Assembly (NCBI RefSeq): GCF_000423125.1
Contig: NZ_AUHJ01000001.1
Coordinates: 248,001 to 312,000, forward strand
Direction of reading: 5' to 3'
DNA: 64,000 nucleotides
From: Haliea salexigens DSM 19537
GTDB taxonomy: Bacteria > Pseudomonadota > Gammaproteobacteria > Pseudomonadales > Halieaceae
Shown here: piece by piece, positions 26,076 to 34,515 of the stretch
Layout of the letters: every line of letters starts with the position of its first letter
Numbering within the stretch: position 1 is the first letter of the stretch
Translations under genes and position numbers: made by a program
Notes under the pieces: generated by a model
Database searches by the model: none
What the model was told of the DNA's origin: nothing
What the model saw: only the letters and a program-made list of their open reading frames with translations

Positions 26076-26879
26076 TCAGTGCGCGGGGGCGGGATACAGC
26101 AGGCTGGTCCAGCTGCGGCGTTCGAAAGGCTTCCAGCCGTCGACCGGCTGTGACAGACGATCGGCCACCAGATACCAGATAGCCGGGTTGAAGGTCATGC
26201 CGCAGTGGCTGCCGCGCACCTCGATGTTCTGCGTGAGGGCATGCCCGGCGCGCTGCAACGTCGTCTGCCAGTTCACCACCCCGTCTCCGCGACTGTATAT
26301 TGCCGTGGTGGGTACAGGGGGTGCGACATGCAGGATACCTTGGTCAATCGGCAGGTCCTCCGGTGGATTGAGGGCACTGAACAGGCGCGCAGGATAGGAG
26401 GCGATCATGCGCCCCTCTCCGAAAGGGCTGCCGAGGGAAATCACCTGCCGCACCCGCTCGGGAAAGGCGCGCGCCAGTTCACGTGCAAATATGCCGCCGA
26501 GACTGTGGCCAATGAGGGAAATGGGGCCGTCATACCGCTCGGCGAGAAAGGTTATGCGCTCCTCAAGGCTTTCCAGCACCCCTTCACGCGGGCCCAGGTT
26601 GCGGCCGAGGCCCCAGCCGTGCACGGCGTAACCCAGTTTCGTGAGGTAGCGGCGAAAACCGGCGTTGTAACCATCGGCCCCGAGAAACCCGGGCAGCACC
26701 ATCACCGGGTGACCATCGCCGCGCGGCGCTTTATCCAGCAAGCGGCGACTGAGGCCCAGGGTCACCGCTTCCATTGCGGCGCGGTGTGCCTCGGTAAGCG
26801 CCAGCAGGGCGTGCGGTGGTGGCACCACCGGCTCAAGTACCAGCGGAGCGCCGCCGTCAAAGGTTTCCATTGCCGTCAT
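26076..26879 (-). CDS. Alpha/beta hydrolase, lipase-like
   Basis: A 267-residue protein. It has MVLPGFLGADGYNAGFRRYL near residue 60, nucleophile elbow GHSLGG at about 123, a GDGVVNWQTTL acid region and RGSHCGMTFNP with the catalytic His. No signal peptide is present. I start at ATG 26879, preceded by GAGAGG, rather than the GTG nine bases upstream. It converges on fghA with an 8-bp gap. It may be a cytoplasmic lipase or esterase; it shares only the fold with the hydrolases at 23142 and 25225. Substrate unknown. Confidence 0.87.
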   Translation of the reverse strand: MTAMETFDGGAPLVLEPVVPPPHALLALTEAHRAAMEAVTLGLSRRLLDKAPRGDGHPVMVLPGFLGADGYNAGFRRYLTKLGYAVHGWGLGRNLGPREGVLESLEERITFLAERYDGPISLIGHSLGGIFARELARAFPERVRQVISLGSPFGEGRMIASYPARLFSALNPPEDLPIDQGILHVAPPVPTTAIYSRGDGVVNWQTTLQRAGHALTQNIEVRGSHCGMTFNPAIWYLVADRLSQPVDGWKPFERRSWTSLLYPAPAH

Positions 26880-26958
26880 GCCACCCACCTCTCGCCAGCG
26901 CCCACGAGCGGGACTACTTGCGTAAAAAGAATTACCGGAGGCAGGATAGCGTATCCCT

Positions 26959-26979
26959 CCGGGGCGGGGGAAGCCCCGG
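26959..26979. other. GC-rich stem-loop after pspC
   Basis: CCGGGGC and GCCCCGG form a perfect 7-bp stem around a 7-base loop, ten bases past the pspC stop. No T-run follows on either strand, so it is not a standard intrinsic terminator. It may stabilise the 3' end of the psp mRNA. Confidence 0.4.
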
Positions 26980-26989
26980 CAAGGGCGAC

Positions 26990-27517
26990 CTAGAGGCGCG
27001 ATATTTCCCGGTCGAGCTCGTACTGCCTGGAGGTCACATAGCTTTCCATTGCCTCAACACGGCGCAGGGCGGCGTCCAGACGTTCGCGGGCACGGCGCAA
27101 GCGCACGGGGCCTGGCTCACTGTAGCGGAAGACCTTGCGCGGGCGGTAGTCGTGATGCCGCTCGTCGTACTCCATATCCACCGCCGGCTCAGGGTCGTCA
27201 CCAGGGCCACCCGCGCTACCTGCCGCCCTGCCTCGCTGCTGCGGTCGGGGGGCGAGCAGCAACCATGCTCCCAGGTAGGCCCAGAGCGCCAGGGTGCCGG
27301 TAAACAACACCGCCGCGACCCACAGCAAACGCACCACCCAGTGCGCCACGTCAAAATACTCCGCCAGGCCGGCACACACGCCGGCTATACGGCGGCTGCG
27401 GTTACTGCGATACAGGTTCATCCCCCAGCCAGCTTCGCGCCGCTGCCGGAATCCCCGCTCTGCCGAGCGCCAGTCGGGCCCGTGAGGATTGCGATTGCGC
27501 TGATAATTGTCACTCAT
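26990..27517 (-). CDS. pspC: Phage shock protein C (PspC)
   Basis: A 175-residue inner-membrane protein. The PspC domain spans about residues 33-90 (NRSRRIAGVCAGLAEYFDV then one membrane helix). The flanks are longer than in E. coli: a basic N-terminus (MSDNYQRNRNPHG) and a C-terminal charged, probably coiled-coil part (VRLRRARERLDAALRRVEA). Together with PspB it senses envelope stress and draws PspA away from PspF. Its ATG lies 8 bp inside the end of pspB, which supports coupling. It is the last gene of pspABC. Confidence 0.93.
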   Translation of the reverse strand: MSDNYQRNRNPHGPDWRSAERGFRQRREAGWGMNLYRSNRSRRIAGVCAGLAEYFDVAHWVVRLLWVAAVLFTGTLALWAYLGAWLLLAPRPQQRGRAAGSAGGPGDDPEPAVDMEYDERHHDYRPRKVFRYSEPGPVRLRRARERLDAALRRVEAMESYVTSRQYELDREISRL

Positions 27518-27779
27518 TGTTGTACTCCTCCTTACGCGGCTGGCGGCCAGACTGCTCGCGCCAGGTGCTGTGGTCTGCATCCAGAATCGTTTCCAGGGCG
27601 CCAATACGCTCGGTGAGCCGGTCAACCGTGGCCAGCAGATCTTCCAGGTCCTGCCGGTCCGCCGCATTCAGGCTCTGCGAAGAGCGGTTAACGCTGCGAT
27701 AGTGCATGGTGATCCAAATGGGGGCCACGATGACCAGAAATAGAATGGTTGGCACGAACATGAATTGCCAGAACTGCAT
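27510..27779 (-). CDS. pspB: Phage shock protein B (PspB)
   Basis: An 89-residue protein that begins MQFWQFMFVPTILFLVIVAP, a single membrane helix, followed by a cytosolic coiled coil with heptad spacing (DLEDLLATVDRLTERIGALE). Length is a little over the E. coli protein. I use ATG 27779 rather than the upstream in-frame extension because the family starts with MxFWxFxFVP. It acts with PspC. It overlaps pspC by eight bases and lies 63 bp after pspA. Confidence 0.94.
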   Translation of the reverse strand: MQFWQFMFVPTILFLVIVAPIWITMHYRSVNRSSQSLNAADRQDLEDLLATVDRLTERIGALETILDADHSTWREQSGRQPRKEEYNNE

Positions 27780-27842
27780 GGGCGGTATCCTCGAACTGTG
27801 TAGGGAACCCGGCGAAGCCGACAAGGGCGATCATAGCAGGCA

Positions 27843-28526
27843 TCACGCCTTGGGCTCTGTGCCGCCGGACATTTCCGCTTTCAGGCGCTGCAATTCATCG
27901 CTGATGCGCTCGTCCTCTTCCAGCGATGCGATTTCAGCCGCGAGGTCGGGGGCAACGTCCCGGCCCACATCAAGCAGTTCCAGCTGGCTCTCGAGGTTAT
28001 CGATACGCCGCTCGAAATGCTCGAAACGCTGGAAGGCGGTGTCCAGGGCTTCACGGTGCATCTGGCGCTTGACCTTGATACGCGACTCGACAGTCTGGCT
28101 GCGCATGAGCAGCGCCTGCTGACGTGCCCTGGCGTCGGAGAGCTTCTGCTGCAACTGGCCGATCTCGGTGCTGAGCTGGGCGATGTGCTCATCGGTGGCA
28201 CGCAACTCGGCTTCCACCACCGCGACTTCGTCTTCAATGGCATGCTTTTCCTGCAGCGCGGCGCGCGCAAGATCTTCGCGCCCCTTGTTCACCGCCAGCT
28301 TGGCCTTGCGCTCCCAGGCCTCCGCTTCTGCCTGCACCTGCTGCAAGCGGCGCGCCGCCGCCTTGCGGTCCGCCAGTACCCGCGCGGAGGAACTGCGCAC
28401 CTCCACCAGGGTGTCCTCCATTTCCTGAATGATCAGGCGGATCATCTTCTGCGGGTCCTCCGCCTGATCCAGCAAGGCGTTGAGGTTGGAGTTAATGATG
28501 TCGCTCATCCGCGAAAAAATGCCCAT
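27843..28526 (-). CDS. pspA: Phage shock protein A (PspA)
   Basis: A 227-residue ESCRT-III-like coiled-coil protein beginning MGIFSRMSDIINSNLNALLD, the amphipathic membrane-binding helix, with the PEKMIRLIIQEMEDTL-type stretch at about residues 26-42 (here PQKMIRLIIQEMEDTL). It binds stressed membranes and, when free, inhibits PspF. GGGGAGAAC precedes the ATG. A sigma-54 promoter candidate and an IHF-like site lie upstream toward the divergent pspF gene, so PspA sits under the expected negative loop. Confidence 0.97.
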   Translation of the reverse strand: MGIFSRMSDIINSNLNALLDQAEDPQKMIRLIIQEMEDTLVEVRSSSARVLADRKAAARRLQQVQAEAEAWERKAKLAVNKGREDLARAALQEKHAIEDEVAVVEAELRATDEHIAQLSTEIGQLQQKLSDARARQQALLMRSQTVESRIKVKRQMHREALDTAFQRFEHFERRIDNLESQLELLDVGRDVAPDLAAEIASLEEDERISDELQRLKAEMSGGTEPKA

Positions 28527-28590
28527 GTGTGTTCTCCCCGGGTCGTGCCCGTTTGCCGAATGCCGTGACTGGCGTTTCCACGGCTATCAA

Positions 28591-28606
28591 TACAGGAAGC
28601 GTGCCA
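28591..28606 (-). promoter_or_regulatory. Sigma-54 promoter of the psp operon
   Basis: On the minus strand TGGCACGCTTCCTGTA has a perfect -24 element (TGGCACG). The -12 element is weaker, CTGTA where TTGCA would be ideal. Spacing between the GG and the -12 G is right. The predicted start is near 28581, about 55 bases before the pspA ATG. PspF, the sigma-54 activator, is encoded divergently beside it. Confidence 0.7.
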
Positions 28607-28665
28607 CATCGCCTAACCGACTGTTTTAACTGGAAATTGTTCTCTATCACGGAAAAACCGCGCTG

Positions 28666-28678
28666 CCAGCTATTGATT
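28666..28678 (-). promoter_or_regulatory. IHF-like site between psp promoter and upstream region
   Basis: AATCAATAGCTGG on the minus strand matches the WATCAA half of the IHF consensus fully and the distal TTR half at two of three places. It lies about 60 bp upstream of the sigma-54 promoter, where DNA bending would bring PspF to the polymerase. AT-rich sequence with a near-palindrome around TTAATTAA (about 28707) could hold PspF sites. Confidence 0.4.
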
Positions 28679-28738
28679 TATGAGCTAATTTCACCTTTTA
28701 TAGGTTTAATTAACCTTATTTAAAGGTCTTTATAACCC

Positions 28739-29767
28739 ATGGCATCAGGCGAGGGCATTATTGGCAGTTCAGGCGCATTGGCCCATGCGCTTGATCACAT
28801 TTCGCAACTGGCGGGTATCAACCGGCCAGTGCTTGTGCGCGGCGACCGGGGCACCGGCAAGGAGCTGGCCGCTGAACGGCTGCACTTCCTCTCAGCGCGC
28901 TGGGCGGCGCCCTTCGTGAAGGTGAATTGCGCCGCTTTGTCAGACACCCTGCTCGACTCCGAGCTGTTTGGTCATGAGGCCGGCGCCTTTACCGGTGCAA
29001 CACGGTTGCGCCAGGGCCGTTTTGAGCGGGCAGACGGTGGCACACTGTTCCTGGATGAACTGGGCACCATGCCCCTACCGGTGCAGGAAAAGCTGCTGCG
29101 GCTGGTGGAATACGGCGAGTTCGAACGCCTCGGCGGTCAGCAGACGCTGCAGGTGGATGTACGTGTGGTGGCAGCCAGTCATGCGGACCTGCGTGCGCTG
29201 GTCGCCGAAGGGCGTTTCCGCGCCGATCTGCTGGATCGCCTGAGTTTTGACGTGGTGCACTTGCCGGCACTGTGTCAGCGCACGGAGGATATTCCTGAAC
29301 TCGCCCAGCATTTTGCCCTGCTCATGTGCAAGGAGCTGGGCTGGGCACTGTTTCCAGGCTTTACCGCGGCGGCGCTGGCCAGCCTGCAGGCACATGACTG
29401 GCCGGGCAATGTGCGGGAGCTTAAAAACACGGTGGAACGCTCACTGCATCGCTGGGGTAACGAAGCGAGGCCCGTGGCGGAGATCGTGCTCGACCCGTTT
29501 CTGTCGCCGTTTGAGCCCCTGCCAGCGGCACCTGCTCCGGGCGCACCAGCACCCGCTCGAACGGCGACGAGCGAAATCGCCACTCCCGGCATCACGGATT
29601 TCGGTGCCCGGATGCAGGCCATTGAACGGCGCCTGCTGCATCAGGCGCTCGCCGATCACGGCCATCATCAACGGCGCACGGCGGAGTCACTGGGCCTGAG
29701 CTACGACCAGTTGCGCGGGCTGGTGCGCAAACACAAGCTCAGCGGTCGCCGGCGACGGTCATGCTGA
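28739..29767 (+). CDS. pspF: PspF, sigma-54-dependent activator of the psp operon
   Basis: A 342-residue enhancer-binding protein without a receiver domain. The AAA+ core has Walker A GDRGTGKE, the sigma-54 contact loop GAFTGA, Walker B GTLFLDELG and the arginine-finger region RFRADLLDRLSFDVVHLP. A Fis-like helix-turn-helix ends the protein (RRTAESLGLSYDQLRGLVRKH). A Pro/Ala-rich linker (AAPAPGAPAPAR) joins the two. It is transcribed divergently from pspABC, and PspA is its expected inhibitor. Length exceeds E. coli PspF slightly because of the linker. Confidence 0.95.
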   Translation: MASGEGIIGSSGALAHALDHISQLAGINRPVLVRGDRGTGKELAAERLHFLSARWAAPFVKVNCAALSDTLLDSELFGHEAGAFTGATRLRQGRFERADGGTLFLDELGTMPLPVQEKLLRLVEYGEFERLGGQQTLQVDVRVVAASHADLRALVAEGRFRADLLDRLSFDVVHLPALCQRTEDIPELAQHFALLMCKELGWALFPGFTAAALASLQAHDWPGNVRELKNTVERSLHRWGNEARPVAEIVLDPFLSPFEPLPAAPAPGAPAPARTATSEIATPGITDFGARMQAIERRLLHQALADHGHHQRRTAESLGLSYDQLRGLVRKHKLSGRRRRSC

Positions 29768-29902
29768 GCGCTGCAGCGGCGCAAAACTGCCCCGGAATCG
29801 CTATAGTGTTCCCGTGGTTATGCCCCCGGGGCGGCCTCTACATTCTGCGCTACACTACCGGGCAGAACGCAATGCACACTCTGTACGCACGAGGAACACA
29901 CT

Positions 29903-31366
29903 ATGGACCTTTCACTGTCGGACCCCACTCTACTGCAAACCCAGGCCTACATCGGCGGTACCTGGGTGGATGCAGATGATGGCGCCACCTTCCCTGTCAG
30001 CAACCCGGCCAACGGCGAATTGCTGGTGCGGGTCGCGAAAGTGGGAGCCACTGAAACACGGCGCGCCATTGAAGCCGCCAGCCTCGCCATGGAGGGGTGG
30101 AAAGCACAGCCTGCCAAACACCGCGCGGGCGTGCTGCGTAAATGGTTCGACCTGATGCTGGAGAACCAGGAGGACCTGGCCACCATCATGACCGCCGAAC
30201 AGGGCAAAATACTCGCGGAATCGCGTGGCGAAGTCGCCTACGGCGCCTCGTTTATCGAATGGTTTGGCGAGGGAGCCAAGCGCATTGATGGCGATGTGAT
30301 ACCCGGCCCCAGCGCGGACCGTCGCATCGTCTGCATCAAACAACCCGTAGGTGTCGTCGCCGCCATCACGCCGTGGAATTTTCCCAACGCCATGATTGCC
30401 CGCAAGGCTGCGCCGGCGTTGGCAGCAGGCTGCAGCATCGTCATCAAGCCCGCCAGCGAAACGCCGCTCTCGGCGTTCGCCATGGCGGTACTGGCGGAGC
30501 GCGCAGGCGTGCCGGCCGGTGTGCTGAACATTGTCGCGGGCAGCTCCTCTGCCATTGGCGGAGAGTTGACCAGCAATCCCACCGTCCGCAAGCTCACCTT
30601 CACCGGCTCCACCCCGGTGGGCAAGATGCTGGAGGCCCAGTGCGCGGAAACCATGAAAAAAACCTCCATGGAGCTCGGCGGCAATGCGCCGTTCATCGTC
30701 TTCGACGACGCCGACATTGATGCCGCGGTCGAGGGCGCCATTGCCTCCAAATACCGCAACTCGGGCCAGACCTGCGTCTGCTCCAATCGCATGTTGGTGC
30801 AACACAGCGTTTACGATGAATTCGTGCGCAAGCTGGTGGCCGCGACCGCTGAATTAGCCGTAGGCGATGGCTTCGCCGAGAACGTCAAAATCGGTCCGCT
30901 GGTCAATGCCGCGGCCGTCGACGATGTCGATGCGCTGGTGCAGGCCTCGGTCAACGCCGGGGCGCAGGTCGCCCTCGGTGGCGGCAAGCACGCGCTGGGA
31001 GGCTGTTTTTACCAGCCCACCATCCTCACAGACGTCACCCGCGACATGCCCGTGTTCCGCAATGAGATCTTTGGCCCGGTTGCACCCGTAGTGCGTTTCC
31101 ACACCGAGGCGGAGGCGATAGCGATGGCCAACGACACGGAGTTTGGCCTCGCGTCCTATTTCTACACGCGCGATATCGGCCGTGTGTGGCGGGTTGCCGA
31201 AGCACTGGAATACGGCATTGTGGGCATCAACGAAGGGTTGATCTCCAACGAAATGGCGCCCTTCGGCGGCGTCAAAGAGTCCGGCTCCGGGCGCGAGGGC
31301 TCCAAGTACGGCATGGATGATTACCTCGAAATCAAGTACATGCTGATGGGTGGCCTGGACCGGTAG
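29903..31366 (+). CDS. gabD: NAD(P)-dependent succinate-semialdehyde dehydrogenase
   Basis: A 487-residue aldehyde dehydrogenase of the GabD branch. The catalytic Cys lies in NSGQTCVCSNR and the general-base Glu in MELGGNAPFIVF. VAAITPWNFPNAMIARK and SASYFYTRD-like (here LASYFYTRD) blocks match GabD. It oxidises succinate semialdehyde to succinate, the last step of GABA breakdown and of several amine pathways. A LysR gene follows after 11 bp in the same direction. Two class III aminotransferases further along could feed it, but no gabT is adjacent. ATG follows CGAGGAACAC. Confidence 0.92.
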   Translation: MDLSLSDPTLLQTQAYIGGTWVDADDGATFPVSNPANGELLVRVAKVGATETRRAIEAASLAMEGWKAQPAKHRAGVLRKWFDLMLENQEDLATIMTAEQGKILAESRGEVAYGASFIEWFGEGAKRIDGDVIPGPSADRRIVCIKQPVGVVAAITPWNFPNAMIARKAAPALAAGCSIVIKPASETPLSAFAMAVLAERAGVPAGVLNIVAGSSSAIGGELTSNPTVRKLTFTGSTPVGKMLEAQCAETMKKTSMELGGNAPFIVFDDADIDAAVEGAIASKYRNSGQTCVCSNRMLVQHSVYDEFVRKLVAATAELAVGDGFAENVKIGPLVNAAAVDDVDALVQASVNAGAQVALGGGKHALGGCFYQPTILTDVTRDMPVFRNEIFGPVAPVVRFHTEAEAIAMANDTEFGLASYFYTRDIGRVWRVAEALEYGIVGINEGLISNEMAPFGGVKESGSGREGSKYGMDDYLEIKYMLMGGLDR

Positions 31367-31377
31367 GCTGCAGCGCG

Positions 31378-32307
31378 ATGCACCCCATTGATACCCGGCA
31401 ACTCCGTCATGTCATCATGCTGGCGAAACACCGCAGTTTTCGCAAAGCGGCAGACGCCCTGTTCATCACCCAGCCCGCGCTCACCAAAAGCATCAAGAAC
31501 CTGGAGCAGCAGCTGGAGGTCTCGCTCTTTGACCGAAAGTCGCAAAGCGTGGACCCAACCCCGCATTGCGACGTGTTGATGGAGCACGCACAACGCATCA
31601 TGCGCGAACTGGATGACATTCACCACAGCCTGGATGCACTGTCGGACAGCCTGCGCGGCGAGCTGCGCGTTGGCAGCGGGCCGATTGTTGCACGTGGGCC
31701 AATAAGTGACGCCGTGGCACGCCTGGTGTCAGAGCACCCCGGGCTCAGCATTCGCGTCGCTATCGACAATTGGGCGGGACTGGTGCAACAACTGCACGCC
31801 GGGACGCTGCACCTTATGGTCGCGGACATCGGCGAATTCGAGGGACAGGACGACCTTGAGATCGTGCCCCTGACACCTATCCGCTCTATCGCGGCGTGCC
31901 GTCCGGGGCACCCACTGCTCAAAACAGGCTCTGTGCGGACAGAAGACCTGGCCAGCTATTCTCTCGCCCTGCCCTCACTACCGCGGCGCTGGGTCGAGTG
32001 GCTGCGCGACAATGCGCCGGACGGGGCAGACCCGGATCTCTTTATCGCCCGGGCCTGCCGTATCTACTGCGAGGATTTCAGCCTGCTGAGCAAAGTCGTG
32101 CTGCATTCCGACTTCATCACCTGTGCTCCGGAGCGGATACTGCGTGACAGCGTCGTGGGCGCCAAGCTTGTGGAAATCGACTTTCCGGGCTTCACCGACA
32201 TCATGGTGCGCCCAGGTATCGTCTATCTACGCAACGCCACCCTGCCACCCGCGGGCAGGGCTCTGATTGACCAACTGCTTCACGGGGAAGCAGCAACCAC
32301 AGCGTGA
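31378..32307 (+). CDS. LysR-family transcriptional regulator
   Basis: A 309-residue regulator. The helix-turn-helix lies at residues 7-65 (HRSFRKAADALFITQPALTK), then a linker helix and a substrate-binding domain (LRGELRVGSGPIVARGP, DLEIVPLTPIRSIAACRPGHPL). It follows gabD closely and converges on the PQQ dehydrogenase gene with a 7-bp gap. LysR genes usually act on a neighbour, so gabD itself or the PQQ dehydrogenase/TonB unit are possible targets. The effector is unknown. Confidence 0.92.
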   Translation: MHPIDTRQLRHVIMLAKHRSFRKAADALFITQPALTKSIKNLEQQLEVSLFDRKSQSVDPTPHCDVLMEHAQRIMRELDDIHHSLDALSDSLRGELRVGSGPIVARGPISDAVARLVSEHPGLSIRVAIDNWAGLVQQLHAGTLHLMVADIGEFEGQDDLEIVPLTPIRSIAACRPGHPLLKTGSVRTEDLASYSLALPSLPRRWVEWLRDNAPDGADPDLFIARACRIYCEDFSLLSKVVLHSDFITCAPERILRDSVVGAKLVEIDFPGFTDIMVRPGIVYLRNATLPPAGRALIDQLLHGEAATTA

Positions 32308-32314
32308 ACCTGAA

Positions 32315-34498
32315 TCAGCCCTCGCCTGCTGCGGCCACCCTCACGCTGAGCAGGTAGGCGAGCAGATCCTCGGCGTTCGCCTGCTCCAGGCGCTCTGCAA
32401 AGCCGGGCATACCGCCCTGGTGTCGCAGGCCGCCGAGCACAATGGCACCAAACTGCGCCACGGTTTCATCGGACATGTGCCGCAGGTCGGGGATGTTGCT
32501 GCCGGATACCGCGCGGTCACCGTGGCACATATGGCAGTTGCGCATGAACAGCACCCGGCCGCGTTCAATCGCATCGGCATCTGCCGCTGCCTCGACTGCA
32601 AGTGAGACTTGCGCGGCTGCGGTCGATGATGAAGCTGGCACCTGGGTGCGATCACGGCTGGCTGCAACCGCAGGCAGGGCCGCGGTGCCGCCCTGGCGGA
32701 AGGCCAGTATCCTGCTGTTGGTGACGGAACCCGCACTGCGACTGGCCAGCTCGCCACCGGTCAGCGCGAAAGCACCACCCCAGCCCGCAGCCACCGCAAC
32801 CAGCTGTTCACCACCGGCCTGGTAACTGATGGGCGCAGCGACGATGCCGGTTTGCGCCGGGAAGCGCCACAAGCGCTCCCCATTGGTGGCGCGATAGGCG
32901 ACTAGTTCGCCCTCCGCGTTGCCCTGGAACAGCAGATTACCCGCGGTGGAGAGCAAACCCCCGTTCCAGATGTTATCGTGCTGAATGCGCCAGACTTCGC
33001 GCCCCGCAACCGGGTCCCAGGCACTGACATGGCCCTTGGTCAGTTTGCCGAACTCGGCGCGCACCGCCTCATCGTCCGGCATACCGGCCGCTTCCAACGC
33101 CACGCCTGTGTTCCAACCCCCGGGGCTGTAGCTGAACTGTTCGTCGCGTGAGTAGTTCATGCCGATTTCCTGCGCCGGGATATAGACCAGGCCGGTGTTG
33201 GGGCTATAGCTCATCGGGTGCCAGTTGTGTCCGCCGAGTGGATGCGGCCAGATCAATGCTGCCTCGCCCTGCTCGTAACGCGCCGCGGGGTTTTCCACCG
33301 GCCGCCCGGTTTCCAGGTCAACGCGATCCGCCCAGGTTACCTGTGTGTAGGGCTCCGCCGACAGCAACTCGCCGGTCAAGCGGTCCAATACGTAGAAGAA
33401 ACCGTTCTTCGGCGCCTGCATAATCACTTTGCGCAGTTCGCCCTGCCAATCGATTTCAGCAAGAATCATGTGCTGTGTAGCAGTGTAATCCCAGCTTTCA
33501 CCAGGTGTGGTCTGGTAGTGCCAGACGTATTCCCCGGTTTCCGGGCGCAGCGCGACCATCGAGGACAGAAAGAGGTTATCGCCGCCGCCGGGACTGCGAA
33601 TACTGCGATTCCAGGGCGAGCCATTGCCGGTCCCGATATACAGCAGATCGGCCTCCGGGTCATAGGCCATGGAATCCCAGACAGTGCCACCGCCACCGAT
33701 CTTCCACCACTCACCGCCCTTCCAGGTGTCCAGTGTCATCTCCAGTGCCGGGTGCTCCAATGGCAGGGAGGGGTCTCCCGGGACCGTATAAAAGCGCCAC
33801 TGCAGCTCACCGGTACGGTAATCGTAGGCGGACACAAAGCCGCGCACACCCAGCTCTGCCCCGCCGTTGCCGATGATCACGCGGTCCTTCACCACACGTG
33901 GTGCACCGGTTATCGAGTAGGGGCGATCCAGCGGCGTGGTGCGCGTCTCCCAGAGCAGTTCCCCGTTGCGTGCGTCGATGCCCTGCAGCCGGCCGTCCAG
34001 GGTGCCGGACAGCACAACCCCTTTCCAGACCGCTACGCCGCGGTTGACCACGTCACAGCACAGATTCCCTGCCCATTCCCGCGGCACTTGCGGGTCGTAC
34101 TGCCAGAGCAGGTCACCGCTGGCGGCGTCCAGTGCAAACACCTTGCTCCAGGCGCCGGTGACGTACATCACGCCATCAACCACAATGGGCGTGGCTTCTA
34201 TACCGCGGTCATCCGGCAGATCGAAGTACCAGGCAAGGCCAAGCTCCGCAACATTGGATTCGTCCAGTTCCTCGAGCGGGCTGAAACGCTGTTCGCTGTA
34301 AGTGCGCCCATGGCTCAGCCAGTTCCCCGGTTGTTGATCGGCCTGCTGTATACGCTGGCCGTCAACGGCGGCAACGCTTGCAGGAACTGACGTTGCCGCA
34401 GGCTCGGTAGCCTGCTGGCCACAACCGACCGTTGCAACAAACAGCCCCCCCACTACAGCGGCCCTGAAACAGGCCAACTTGCTACCGGATACTGCCAT
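32315..34498 (-). CDS. PQQ-dependent quinohemoprotein alcohol dehydrogenase
   Basis: A 727-residue type II quinohemoprotein. An N-terminal export signal ends in TVGC, a possible lipobox. The eight-bladed PQQ propeller includes NLCC (the vicinal disulfide), GNGSPWNRS and GESWDYTATQH with the likely catalytic Asp. The C-terminal cytochrome c domain has CHMCH and a distal Met in GGMPGF. Two residues after the Asp is Thr, where lanthanide-dependent enzymes carry Asp, so calcium use is predicted. ATG at 34498 lies 17 bp after the TonB receptor stop. It oxidises alcohols in the periplasm and passes electrons to cytochrome c. No PQQ-synthesis genes are nearby. Confidence 0.93.
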   Translation of the reverse strand: MAVSGSKLACFRAAVVGGLFVATVGCGQQATEPAATSVPASVAAVDGQRIQQADQQPGNWLSHGRTYSEQRFSPLEELDESNVAELGLAWYFDLPDDRGIEATPIVVDGVMYVTGAWSKVFALDAASGDLLWQYDPQVPREWAGNLCCDVVNRGVAVWKGVVLSGTLDGRLQGIDARNGELLWETRTTPLDRPYSITGAPRVVKDRVIIGNGGAELGVRGFVSAYDYRTGELQWRFYTVPGDPSLPLEHPALEMTLDTWKGGEWWKIGGGGTVWDSMAYDPEADLLYIGTGNGSPWNRSIRSPGGGDNLFLSSMVALRPETGEYVWHYQTTPGESWDYTATQHMILAEIDWQGELRKVIMQAPKNGFFYVLDRLTGELLSAEPYTQVTWADRVDLETGRPVENPAARYEQGEAALIWPHPLGGHNWHPMSYSPNTGLVYIPAQEIGMNYSRDEQFSYSPGGWNTGVALEAAGMPDDEAVRAEFGKLTKGHVSAWDPVAGREVWRIQHDNIWNGGLLSTAGNLLFQGNAEGELVAYRATNGERLWRFPAQTGIVAAPISYQAGGEQLVAVAAGWGGAFALTGGELASRSAGSVTNSRILAFRQGGTAALPAVAASRDRTQVPASSSTAAAQVSLAVEAAADADAIERGRVLFMRNCHMCHGDRAVSGSNIPDLRHMSDETVAQFGAIVLGGLRHQGGMPGFAERLEQANAEDLLAYLLSVRVAAAGEG

Positions 34499-34515
34499 AC
34501 CGCCCTCGCTTTTTA

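Noticed and set aside
26959-26979. Stem-loop after pspC as an intrinsic terminator
   Set aside because: No T-run on either strand; kept only as a stem-loop.
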